From Opitutaceae bacterium (GTDB taxonomy: Bacteria; Verrucomicrobiota; Verrucomicrobiia; Opitutales; Opitutaceae): a stretch of 64,000 nt of DNA. Position numbers and translations under genes: made by a program. The notes below the pieces were generated by a model. It was not told where the DNA came from. It saw only the letters and a list, made by a program, of their open reading frames with translations, and made no database searches. The stretch spans positions 62,001-126,000 of the forward strand of contig JANQRT010000010.1 of the NCBI GenBank assembly GCA_028284385.1, written 5' to 3'. Below, in pieces: positions 44,675-52,228 of the stretch; positions within the stretch are counted from its first letter, which is position 1, and the number at the start of each line of letters is the position of its first letter.

Positions 44675-47335
44675 TCACTCCGCCCTCAGAGCTTCCAACG
44701 GGTCGACCCCAACCGCTCTGCGAGCGGGAAGATAGCTGGCCACTAACGCCACGGAAATGAAAATCAGAATCACCGAAATATAGGTCCAAGGATCCAAGGC
44801 CGCGACATCGAAAAGCATGCTTTCTAGAAAACGCGTCAAATAGAGGGAAGCGAGCAAACCAATCCCCAAGCCAAGACCGGCTTTGCCAAAGCCTTGGTGT
44901 AATATCATCTTCAATACGGAAATTCGACTCGCGCCAATAGCCGAACGTACCCCAATCTCGCGACGGCGGCTAGATACGTCGTACGCCAATAGGGCATAAA
45001 TGCCTAAAAGGGACAATAGAAGCGAAAGTCCGGCAAATGAGCTAGCCAAAACCGTTATCCCCTTGCGATCGAGAAGCATCTCGTCGATAGAATTTTGCAG
45101 TGTGCCTACCTTGCTTAACACGAGACGCGCATCTATCTCGCGCAGCTTCGATCTCATATCCCGAACCACATCCCCGGGCGGACGAGAGGAGCGAAGAAAA
45201 ATGGTGAAATTATTCGAGGGGTAGTCTCTTGGCAGAACCGTGTAAATGACAGGCAAGCCATCCCGCTGCTCCAGATCACGCAGATTCGCTCTTTTGGAAA
45301 CTCCAACAATACGACTCCATGGTTTTCCAGATTGGGGTGGCCTTTGACCTAGATGGATATCAGAACCAAGAGGGCTTTCGTCTAAATCGAAATGACGAGC
45401 AAAGCTTTCGTCCACGATATAAACGGAATCCTTTATATCATTTAAATTGAACCTTCGCCCTTCAAGGATGCGAATCCCCATAGTATCGAAGTAATCGGGA
45501 GTCACGAGATGGCGCTCAACCATTCTAGGTGTATCCAAAGATACGCCACGCGATAAAATATAACGAGTATTCTCTCCATTGTAAGGCTTAAACGACTCGT
45601 ATTGCGAAAGGCAGACGCTCTCGACGCCCGGCAGCTCCCGCATTCCTTGCGCGATACGCTGTTTCAAAGCAGCCGTAGCTGACCGCTTATAAAATGGTAG
45701 AAGACTCTGGTCGTCAATCCGACCTTTTATGACACGAGTTGCCTCAAAGCCCGGATCAACGGATAGGACATTGTTGAAGCTCCGAAAAAGCAGCATCGCT
45801 CCGATCAGCAAAGCGAAGGCAAATGCTACCTGTCCGACTACCAGTACGTCGCTTAGCTTGCGAGTGAAGCTACTAGCCGACGAGGAGCGTTGGCTGCTGT
45901 CCAATTGCTGCAGCAACCCTGCTCTCCATAGCAACTCCAGAGGAAGAAAACCCAATAGGAGCGCGATGCTGCAAGAAATCGCGATAACCAGCACAAGGAC
46001 TTCCAAGTCAAAATCTAACGGAATAGCCGATGGATCCAAAATTCGGACATATCCATTGATCAAATACAATCCTCCCCAAGCTAGGCAAAAGCCGATGATC
46101 GCAGCCACCATAGTCAATAAGGCGCTCTCGACGAGCAACGACCTTCTCAAAAGCGCCTTATTCGCGCCCAATGCATTTCGAATGGAAAGTTCGTGGCACT
46201 TGTGCCCCGCCCGCCTCAAGAAAAGATTGAAGATATTGAGGCAGCCAACAAGAAAAAAGAAGAGGGCTCCTGCTTCCAAGAGGGTCAAAGATTCCTTGAG
46301 AGGATGGTCCATATCAAGCTCAAGACTTTCGAAAACCGCATCAGCGTGCGAGCGGCCCCTTGCCCCTGCTTCTTCTTGATACCAGCGACGCTCTAGAGAG
46401 CGTAAATGATCCAAGCACGCGGCGTGGCTGACATTGCCTTTCAAGCGAACCCACAAGTTGGCTCCTCCCCCATAGCGGCTCTCGTTTGGACGCACTCTAT
46501 ATGGGATGAAAAATTCGCCTTCATAATAAAGGCTCTCCACGCTGCGCGGCGCTATTCCCACAATGGTGTAACGATTTCCCACGTCTAAATGTATTTCCTT
46601 TCCAATAACATCTGGATCTCCATTGTAGTCATTTTCCCAAGACGTTTGGGTCAGGACAACAAATTGGCCGTGCATAGGATAGATTTCATCAGATTCGAAA
46701 AACCTCCCAAGCAACGGCTTCACACCGAGTAAATCAAAGAAATCGGCGCTTATCTCGTTGCCAGCGGACTTGGAATAGGAATCGCCACGTTTGATAATTC
46801 TGGTGATGGATTTGGCAACAGCGACTCCTTCGAGCAAATCAGCATGCTTTTTGAAGTCCAAGTACTGGAACCAGCCAGAACCACTCTTGTGGCCACCTAT
46901 TGGATTATTCTTCCCAATATTAAAAACCTGCACCAGCCGATCTGGATTTTCAAAAGGCAGAGGCTTTAGAACCAGACCGTATAGCGCTGAAAGGACTGTC
47001 GTGTTTGCTCCAATACACAAAGCAAGGGTGACAATCACCGCCAGGCTAAAGCCCTTGCCCTTCCACAATGAATGGAAGGAGTAACGAATATCCCGCATCA
47101 AATCCGTAACCACCCGAACTCCCCAGGCTTCGCGACTCTCTTCCTTGAATTTGTCGAAACCGCCAAACGACCTCAGGGCCTCACGCTTGGCGGTGCTCGG
47201 GTCCATTCCCTTCTCAATATTATACTGAGTCTGCATCTCCAGATGGAAACGCATTTCCTTGTCGAGCTCAGCCTCGACCACGTCCTTCTTGAAAAGCGAC
47301 CGCAATGCCATCCAAACGTTGTGAAAAAAAGACAC
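44675..47335 (-). CDS. ADOP-type (MacB/FtsX-like) permease 1
   Basis: An 886-residue membrane protein of the acidobacterial duplicated orphan permease type. Layout: cytosolic prefix domain (1-75, with LDKEMRFHLEMQ and REALRSFGG), TM1 (about 96-118, LALCIGANTTVLSALY), MacB-type periplasmic domain (119-350), three helices of the first FtsX unit (about 358-465), TM5 (about 512-532), a second periplasmic domain, and a second FtsX unit with three helices (about 763-872) ending SYLPARRAVGVDPLEALRAE. It starts with GTG, sharing one base with the PadR stop (TAGTG), so the pair is translationally coupled. No ATPase gene is adjacent, so the cargo and energy source are unknown. Confidence 0.9.
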   Translation of the reverse strand: MSFFHNVWMALRSLFKKDVVEAELDKEMRFHLEMQTQYNIEKGMDPSTAKREALRSFGGFDKFKEESREAWGVRVVTDLMRDIRYSFHSLWKGKGFSLAVIVTLALCIGANTTVLSALYGLVLKPLPFENPDRLVQVFNIGKNNPIGGHKSGSGWFQYLDFKKHADLLEGVAVAKSITRIIKRGDSYSKSAGNEISADFFDLLGVKPLLGRFFESDEIYPMHGQFVVLTQTSWENDYNGDPDVIGKEIHLDVGNRYTIVGIAPRSVESLYYEGEFFIPYRVRPNESRYGGGANLWVRLKGNVSHAACLDHLRSLERRWYQEEAGARGRSHADAVFESLELDMDHPLKESLTLLEAGALFFFLVGCLNIFNLFLRRAGHKCHELSIRNALGANKALLRRSLLVESALLTMVAAIIGFCLAWGGLYLINGYVRILDPSAIPLDFDLEVLVLVIAISCSIALLLGFLPLELLWRAGLLQQLDSSQRSSSASSFTRKLSDVLVVGQVAFAFALLIGAMLLFRSFNNVLSVDPGFEATRVIKGRIDDQSLLPFYKRSATAALKQRIAQGMRELPGVESVCLSQYESFKPYNGENTRYILSRGVSLDTPRMVERHLVTPDYFDTMGIRILEGRRFNLNDIKDSVYIVDESFARHFDLDESPLGSDIHLGQRPPQSGKPWSRIVGVSKRANLRDLEQRDGLPVIYTVLPRDYPSNNFTIFLRSSRPPGDVVRDMRSKLREIDARLVLSKVGTLQNSIDEMLLDRKGITVLASSFAGLSLLLSLLGIYALLAYDVSSRRREIGVRSAIGASRISVLKMILHQGFGKAGLGLGIGLLASLYLTRFLESMLFDVAALDPWTYISVILIFISVALVASYLPARRAVGVDPLEALRAE

Positions 47336-47667
47336 TAAGCTTTATCCAAGATGAAGTTGACGGTGGTAGAGAACTGTTTCCAAAGCTCGGTCTCCGTACC
47401 CATTTGCCGGCGACCTTTCGCTGTCAACGAATAGTACTTGGCTTGACGTCCCGCCTCGGAAGTTCCCCACTTTGACTTGATTAGCCCCTTCTTCTCCAAG
47501 CGAATAAGAGCGGGATACAGAGAGCCTTGATTGATGCTCAGCGTATCTTGAGCCAGTTGATTAATTCGCTGCTGGATTCCCCAGCCATGTCGACTCTCGT
47601 CGCGCAAAGCGCGCAAAACGAGTAGATTCAAAGCCCCTTTTAATAGATCATTCGGCGTCTCGGCCAT
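47335..47667 (-). CDS. PadR-family regulator 1
   Basis: A 110-residue winged-helix repressor. DLLKGALNLLVLRALRDESRHGWGI opens the HTH region, QGSLYPALIRLEKKGLI is the recognition helix and wing motif, and AKYYSLTAKGRRQ closes the wing. A short C-terminal helix gives dimerisation, as in small PadRs of the ADOP type. It lies directly before its cognate permease and probably represses this two-gene operon through the palindromes upstream (47676-47729). The inducer is unknown, often an envelope-active compound in this family. Confidence 0.92.
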   Translation of the reverse strand: MAETPNDLLKGALNLLVLRALRDESRHGWGIQQRINQLAQDTLSINQGSLYPALIRLEKKGLIKSKWGTSEAGRQAKYYSLTAKGRRQMGTETELWKQFSTTVNFILDKA

Positions 47668-47675
47668 GTCGCCCT

Positions 47676-47729
47676 CTTTCTTCTAGTTTTGCTAGAAGAA
47701 AGAAGTTCACCTCTAGAATGTCAAGAGGT
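47676..47729 (-). promoter_or_regulatory. Twin palindromic operators of PadR regulator 1
   Basis: Two inverted repeats lie 30 bp apart (centre to centre). The proximal one is perfect: CTTTCTTCTAG, loop TTTTG, CTAGAAGAAAG (47676-47702). The distal one has arms ACCTCT/AGAGGT around 9 bp (47709-47729). A consensus -35 hexamer TTGACA (minus strand, 47719-47724) lies inside the distal site. Binding would block the PadR-permease promoter, i.e. autoregulation. Confidence 0.7.
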
Positions 47730-47788
47730 AAATCGAAACCTTGGACCGAACTCTGTCTAATGATACTTAGGCTCTGGATACCGGAGGA

Positions 47789-50455
47789 TCACTCAGCCCT
47801 TAACGACTCCAAAGGATCAAACCGTACCGCTCGGCGAGCCGGAAGAAAACTCGCTACGAAAGCAACAAGGAGCAAAAAACTAATCGCGGCGAGGTAGGAT
47901 CCTGCGTCTAAGGCCGTAGTATTGAAAAGCTGACTTTCCAGAAAGCGAGTCAGGTAGAGCGAAGCAAGCAGCCCTATTCCCAAACCGATACCTGCCTTCC
48001 AAAGACCTTGATGTAGTATCATATTCAATACCGATTTTCCGTCTGCTCCAATCGCCATTCGTACGCCAATCTCGCGCTGACGCTGCTGCACATCGTACGA
48101 TAAAAGCCCATACAACCCGACGCTTGATAGAGTTAAAGCCAATCCCGCAAATCCTAAAATTAGCGTGGTGACCCCGCGACGGTTCACCAGCATGTCTTCC
48201 AGAACGCTTTGCAAGCTTTTGCCGCGACTCAGTACGAGCTTCGGATCAAATGCTCGCAGCTTACTTTGTGCATCCTTTAAAACGCTGTCATGCTCGCGAG
48301 AAGTTTTCATAAGAAGCGTAAAGCTGGCAGGCTTCGCTCCTATATACGCTTTGTAGAGGACAGGAAAATTATCAGTTGACTCTAAACCGACAAGACTAGC
48401 TCGTTCTACCACGCCTACGATCCGACCCCAGGGCTTGCCTGCCTTTGGCCGCTGCGATAAGCTCATCTCTTCGCCGACAGCGGACCCATCGGGGAAAAAG
48501 AACTCGGCAAACGAACGATCTACGACAAAACCGCTGAAGCCGTGTTCGCTAGAATCGGACTCGTTATGGGAACGCCCTGCAAGCACCGAAATGCCCATCA
48601 TATCGAAAAACGCCCTGCTGACGACTAGCGTATAAGCCATAGAAGCCGGCTCTTCATCGGCATAGGGGCTGCGACGAATGTGTATTTGCTCCTTCTGGAA
48701 AACAGCACTCTCCGAGACAGGTTCATTAAGCGCGAAAGCGATGCTATCAACTCCGGGAACTTCCCGCAAAGCGTTGGCAACTCCATCTCTGAAGACATTT
48801 CCATCAACCGTATTGCGATACTGCCTAGGAACCGTTACGCGAGCTTGAACAACGTCTTCCGCATCAAAACCGGGATCGACCGACATGACATTAACGAAGC
48901 TTCGAAGAAGCAGTCCAGCGCCGATCATTAAAGTCAATGCGATCATAACCTGACTGACCACCATTGAGCTCCTTAGCTTGCGAGCGAGACCGCCAGCCGA
49001 CGCCGTTCGTCCCCCATTATCCAGTCTTTGAATAAGACCCGCTTTCCATAAAAGCCCAAAGGGCAGAAGGCCCATTATTAAAGCGATCAGAGCCGCCAGA
49101 CCCAAAACGAAAAAAACGACCACCATATCAATCGTGATAGCTTGTATTGAAGGATCGGCTACGGAAAGGTAGTGATTGATAATTTCCAAACCTCCTAGGG
49201 AAAGTATCGATCCAGCTACTACAGCCATGAATACAAGAAGAAAGCTCTCGATCAGCATCAATCGCGAGAGAGTCCTCCTGCCAGCTCCCAAGGCATTTCT
49301 AATCGACAGCTCGTACTGCATTCTTCCTGCCCGGCTGAGGAAAAGATTCACGACGTTCACGCAACCGATCAAAAGGACGAAAACAGCTCCTACCTGCAGC
49401 ATAATAAACGACTGCTTCAATTGGCTTGGCTGACCCAATTGTACGTCACGTCCGATGCGTTCGAGATAAGAACGAATTCGAGGCGAAGACTCTTCTCTCA
49501 ACCAGCGCGTTTCCAGAACCGCCAGTTGAGCCTCGCCCGCTTCCTTGCTGACGCCTGGGCGAAGACGCGCCCACATATCGATCGGCAGGCCTTCGAGATA
49601 CCGGGCTTCGGCAAATCTAGCCGACGTTCGCAATGGAATGAAAAATTCGATCTCTCGACCAAAGGCTTCCATGCTTCGCGGAGCTACGCCTATGATCGTA
49701 TAGGGTGTGTCGGTAAAAGGAATTTCTTCACCGATCACATCTAGATCGGAATTGTATTCATTTTCCCACACAGATTGAGGCAGTATAACCACTTGACCCT
49801 GATCAGAACCAGGAACGTGGGCCTCTTCGCCAAAAAAGCTGCCGATGACCGGTCGTACACCAGCTAGATCGAACAAATCGAAGCTGACCCTTTTCCCTTT
49901 CAGCAGCTGGGTGTACCCATCAAGATCGACAGTCTTCTCCTGATTCCACAACAGGGCAAAACCATCGAAAAGATCAGCATTGGTCTTGAAGGCGTGGTAC
50001 TGAGCAATGCTAGATTCACTACTTTTTCCCTTGAAGCCGCTACTGATATTGAAAACCTGGATGAGACGATCGCCATCCTTAAATGGGAAAGGCTTTAAAA
50101 CCAGATCGTGTAAGGCGGAAAAAATAGTTGTGTTGACACCGATACATAGGGCCAACGTCGCAATAACGACGAAGGAAAAGCCCTTTGCTCCGATTAATGA
50201 GCGTCCTGCGCGTTTAATATCTCGATACAATTGCTCAACCCAAAGAAAAGAACGGTTTTCTCTTTCCTGTTGCTGAATGATTAGAATGTTGCCGAATTGT
50301 CGAATAGCGGCGTTGTAGGCTTCCTTTTCCGACATGCCAGCTTCGAGATTCTTCTGCTTCTGCAACTCAATGTGATGCCGCATCTCCTCCCTCATCTCGT
50401 CGTCGAGACGACTGCCATTAAATAATCCCGCAAACCGTTTCCAAAACTCCCTCAT
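47789..50455 (-). CDS. ADOP-type permease 2
   Basis: An 888-residue permease from the ATG at 50455 (MREFWKRFAGLFNG); an in-frame Met 11 codons upstream is less likely. It has the standard layout: prefix domain with LDDEMREEMRHHIELQ, TM1 at LALCIGVNTTIFSALHDLV, two MacB/FtsX units, and the tail VASFLPARRAVRFDPLESLRAE. Near the C-terminus, a 57-bp stretch (47960-48016) is identical to one in permease 4, a sign of recent recombination or gene conversion. A 104-bp gap with an inverted repeat separates it from its PadR gene. Confidence 0.9.
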   Translation of the reverse strand: MREFWKRFAGLFNGSRLDDEMREEMRHHIELQKQKNLEAGMSEKEAYNAAIRQFGNILIIQQQERENRSFLWVEQLYRDIKRAGRSLIGAKGFSFVVIATLALCIGVNTTIFSALHDLVLKPFPFKDGDRLIQVFNISSGFKGKSSESSIAQYHAFKTNADLFDGFALLWNQEKTVDLDGYTQLLKGKRVSFDLFDLAGVRPVIGSFFGEEAHVPGSDQGQVVILPQSVWENEYNSDLDVIGEEIPFTDTPYTIIGVAPRSMEAFGREIEFFIPLRTSARFAEARYLEGLPIDMWARLRPGVSKEAGEAQLAVLETRWLREESSPRIRSYLERIGRDVQLGQPSQLKQSFIMLQVGAVFVLLIGCVNVVNLFLSRAGRMQYELSIRNALGAGRRTLSRLMLIESFLLVFMAVVAGSILSLGGLEIINHYLSVADPSIQAITIDMVVVFFVLGLAALIALIMGLLPFGLLWKAGLIQRLDNGGRTASAGGLARKLRSSMVVSQVMIALTLMIGAGLLLRSFVNVMSVDPGFDAEDVVQARVTVPRQYRNTVDGNVFRDGVANALREVPGVDSIAFALNEPVSESAVFQKEQIHIRRSPYADEEPASMAYTLVVSRAFFDMMGISVLAGRSHNESDSSEHGFSGFVVDRSFAEFFFPDGSAVGEEMSLSQRPKAGKPWGRIVGVVERASLVGLESTDNFPVLYKAYIGAKPASFTLLMKTSREHDSVLKDAQSKLRAFDPKLVLSRGKSLQSVLEDMLVNRRGVTTLILGFAGLALTLSSVGLYGLLSYDVQQRQREIGVRMAIGADGKSVLNMILHQGLWKAGIGLGIGLLASLYLTRFLESQLFNTTALDAGSYLAAISFLLLVAFVASFLPARRAVRFDPLESLRAE

Positions 50456-50480
50456 TGTCCAACTTATGTCATTAATTTTT

Positions 50481-50544
50481 AACCACAAAGGATAGAAATT
50501 CGCAAATCATGAATTCTCTACTTATTCCGTGCACTCAGTGGTTT
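50481..50544. repeat. Short inverted repeat between PadR 2 and permease 2
   Basis: The left edge AACCACAAAG (50481-50490) mirrors the right edge CACTCAGTGGTT (50533-50544), with further weak pairing inward. The edge AACCAC is shared with the repeats at about 4795-4877 and 27621-27755. It interrupts what is otherwise a tight two-gene operon. Confidence 0.45.
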
Positions 50545-50558
50545 AAGAAGACAACCAA

Positions 50559-50897
50559 CTAAAAGCTGTGCCCTAGCACGGCGGCAGTCGCTCCTGCCAA
50601 CTGTATCCATTTTTCTCTTTCCGACTCATAGTATTTCTTTCCAGTCTTAGTGACCTTGTAGAATTTGGCTCGACGATTCAGTTCGGAGATTCCCCAACTG
50701 GCTTTTATTAAACCCTTCCGTTCCATGCGATAGAGCGATGGATACAAGGAGCCTTCCTCTACTTTCAGAATATCGGAGGACAAAACGTGTATTCGCTGGG
50801 CAATGCCCCAACCGTGCAAAGAATCAGAATGCAAAACATTCAGGATCAGCATATCCAAAGTCCCCTGCATCAAATCCGAATTGAATGATTTCGTCAT
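50559..50897 (-). CDS. PadR-family regulator 2
   Basis: A 112-residue PadR repressor. Key motifs are DLMQGTLDMLILNVLHSDSLHGWGIAQ-like opening helices (split here as MQGTLDMLILNVL and LHGWGIAQR), the wing-helix EEGSLYPSLYRMERKGLI and the RAKFYKVTKTGKKY wing. It is the upstream gene of the permease 2 operon. Two nearly identical palindromes start 5 bp before its ATG, so autorepression is very likely. It differs enough from the other PadRs in the array to suggest its own DNA specificity. Confidence 0.92.
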   Translation of the reverse strand: MTKSFNSDLMQGTLDMLILNVLHSDSLHGWGIAQRIHVLSSDILKVEEGSLYPSLYRMERKGLIKASWGISELNRRAKFYKVTKTGKKYYESEREKWIQLAGATAAVLGHSF

Positions 50898-50902
50898 AAT
50901 AT

Positions 50903-50956
50903 TTTACCTAGATCGTCATAGTAAAAAAAGACCTTTACCTAGATCGTCAAGGTAAA
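50903..50956 (-). promoter_or_regulatory. Twin operators of PadR regulator 2
   Basis: Two 23-bp sites repeat 31 bp apart (50903-50925 and 50934-50956). The distal one has perfect edges TTTACC/GGTAAA around TAGATCGTCAA. The proximal one is the same except ATAGTAAA at the right edge. TTGACG, a -35-like hexamer on the minus strand, lies in the distal copy. The stop codon of the upstream fused pseudogene lies inside the distal site. Confidence 0.72.
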
Positions 50957-51318
50957 TAAAGCGAAACCCGCCTCTTTAAATATGCGGAGAAAGCTCCCAG
51001 GACAGGCTTAACCTTTAGCGACAAGAACAGATCGGCGCTAACGTTCACTCCTCTGGCTCGTAGAGCCTCTTCACCGGTCTGCATAGGCTTGTGGGTCGTC
51101 ATCAGAAAACCGAAGCCCTCGAACAAGTCGGCGTGTCTCTTGAAGTCGATATCATGAGACCAAGCGGAGTTGCTCGTGCCTTGATTCAGCAAGAGGTGCC
51201 CCATTCGCTCGATTCGACGAGCAATGCCAAACCCGTACAGCGGGCCCATAGAGACCAGCGTTTGCGGGACCATCAAACCCAAGGCGCCCTGCAGTAAATC
51301 CAGTTTATCTTTTCCTAT
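50947..51318 (-). pseudogene. Decayed PadR gene fused to a permease fragment
   Basis: The frame starts where an ATG should be but reads ATA (51316-51318). It continues GKDKLDLLQGALGLMV and then YGFGIARRIERMGHLLLNQGT, nearly the same as PadR 4 at 58081-58428. It then switches, in frame, to a permease-like segment (DIDFKRHADLFEGFGF, VNVSADLFLSLKVKPVLG) matching the first periplasmic domain of the ADOP proteins. The rest of PadR and the permease body are missing. A deletion joining the two genes, plus loss of the start codon, explains it. The TAG stop lies in the PadR 2 operator. Confidence 0.8.
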
Positions 51319-51326
51319 AGCTTTCC

Positions 51327-51341
51327 TGTGGTCCTGCCACG
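51327..51341 (-). promoter_or_regulatory. Remnant operator of the decayed PadR gene
   Basis: TGTGG, 5 bp, CCACG matches the TGTGG-N5-CCACA operators of PadR 4 with one changed base, at the same distance (9-10 bp) from the former start codon. The second site 30 bp upstream is not recognisable. It could still be bound by PadR 4. Confidence 0.5.
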
Positions 51342-51490
51342 TGAAGGCAGTTCACTCATCTCCCATCTCGAAATCGGGATACGGGTCGTCCCACTTGCGG
51401 GAATATCCTAAAAACATAACGAAAAGCTAGCATCGCTTCAAAAAATTATCTCCTTCATGAACAAGCAGTTATACGGCATGAAATAAGAGT

Positions 51491-51506
51491 TGGCATGGTG
51501 GTTGCA
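51491..51506 (+). promoter_or_regulatory. Sigma-54-type promoter (small membrane protein, copy 1)
   Basis: TGGCATG, GTGG, TTGCA fits the -24/-12 consensus TGGCACG-N4-TTGCA with one mismatch (T for C) and exact spacing. It lies 61 bp before the ATG at 51552. The same element lies 61 bp before the paralogue at 58771. Expected transcription start is about 51516. An NtrC-type activator would be needed; none is encoded in the window. Confidence 0.75.
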
Positions 51507-51551
51507 TAAAGAAACCCATCTAGACACTAACAAATGAAAAATAGGGATATC

Positions 51552-51866
51552 ATGAAAGCAACTACACTAAGCATAGGGGGAGCAATCGCCACTTTGAGTA
51601 TTCTAAACATTTCCTTCGCTAAGGTCTTTGGCGGGAATCTCGCCGGAAGCGCCGAGTTCGCAGCCTTCGCCGCGAGCATAGCAACCATAGCGACGATCTT
51701 CGCTCTTGTCTACATCGACTACAGGAACGTAAATCGCGCCAATCAGTATCTTTTATCACGTCTTAAAATAAGGAATACAATAACAGATCGAGTTGACAGC
51801 TTAAGAGGCAATAGGGAGCTACACAAAGATCGCGCGATTGAGGCAATTCAGAGAGACGCCGCTTGA
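51552..51866 (+). CDS. Small two-helix membrane protein, copy 1, function unknown
   Basis: A 104-residue protein beginning MKATTLSIGGAIA, identical to its paralogue at 58771-59088 over the first 13 residues. An ATG six codons upstream is out-competed by the conserved start shared with the paralogue. Two hydrophobic segments (about 5-25 and 36-56) are joined by a short loop, followed by VYIDYRNVNRANQY and a basic, polar tail (about 60-104). It matches no family I can name. It is divergent from a decayed PadR gene and driven by a sigma-54-type promoter. A link to membrane-stress sensing or to the permeases is inference. Confidence 0.75.
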   Translation: MKATTLSIGGAIATLSILNISFAKVFGGNLAGSAEFAAFAASIATIATIFALVYIDYRNVNRANQYLLSRLKIRNTITDRVDSLRGNRELHKDRAIEAIQRDAA

Positions 51867-51961
51867 CAGCTTCTCAATTGGCCACAATCGAGAGATCTTC
51901 ACTCGTTTCGAAAGGCGTGATTTCGCTGGAATAGGGCAATATCATCACGCCTGCAATACGC

Positions 51962-52083
51962 TCATTCCGCACAACTAGAATCCATGGATTGGATACGTCC
52001 AGAGCGTTTCGCAGGCAGATAACTGGCAGTCAAAGCAAGAAGAAGAAGAAACAAAGGAATCAAGGGAACAACCGCTTTACCCT
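51962..52083 (-). pseudogene. C-terminal remnant of an ADOP permease
   Basis: On the minus strand this short frame reads VPLIPLFLLLLALTASYLPA followed by KRSGRIQSMDSSCAE and a stop. That aligns with the conserved last helix and tail of the neighbouring permeases (for example ASYLPARRAVRVDPIETLRAE split at the helix end). An in-frame TAG precedes it at about 52084. No body or N-terminus remains. The remaining DNA of the 51867-52228 gap holds nothing else recognised. Confidence 0.65.
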
Positions 52084-52228
52084 AGAAGAGGAAACAAGAC
52101 ACCATGAATCTGACAGGTGCGGAATCCGCCGAGATAGAACAGAACCTATCCTAAAATATCGAGTAGCGTTGCTGCTAGCGAAATGGGTTCTGGATTTTCG
52201 CAAGGAAATTTGTTGGGTTGAGTTCCAA

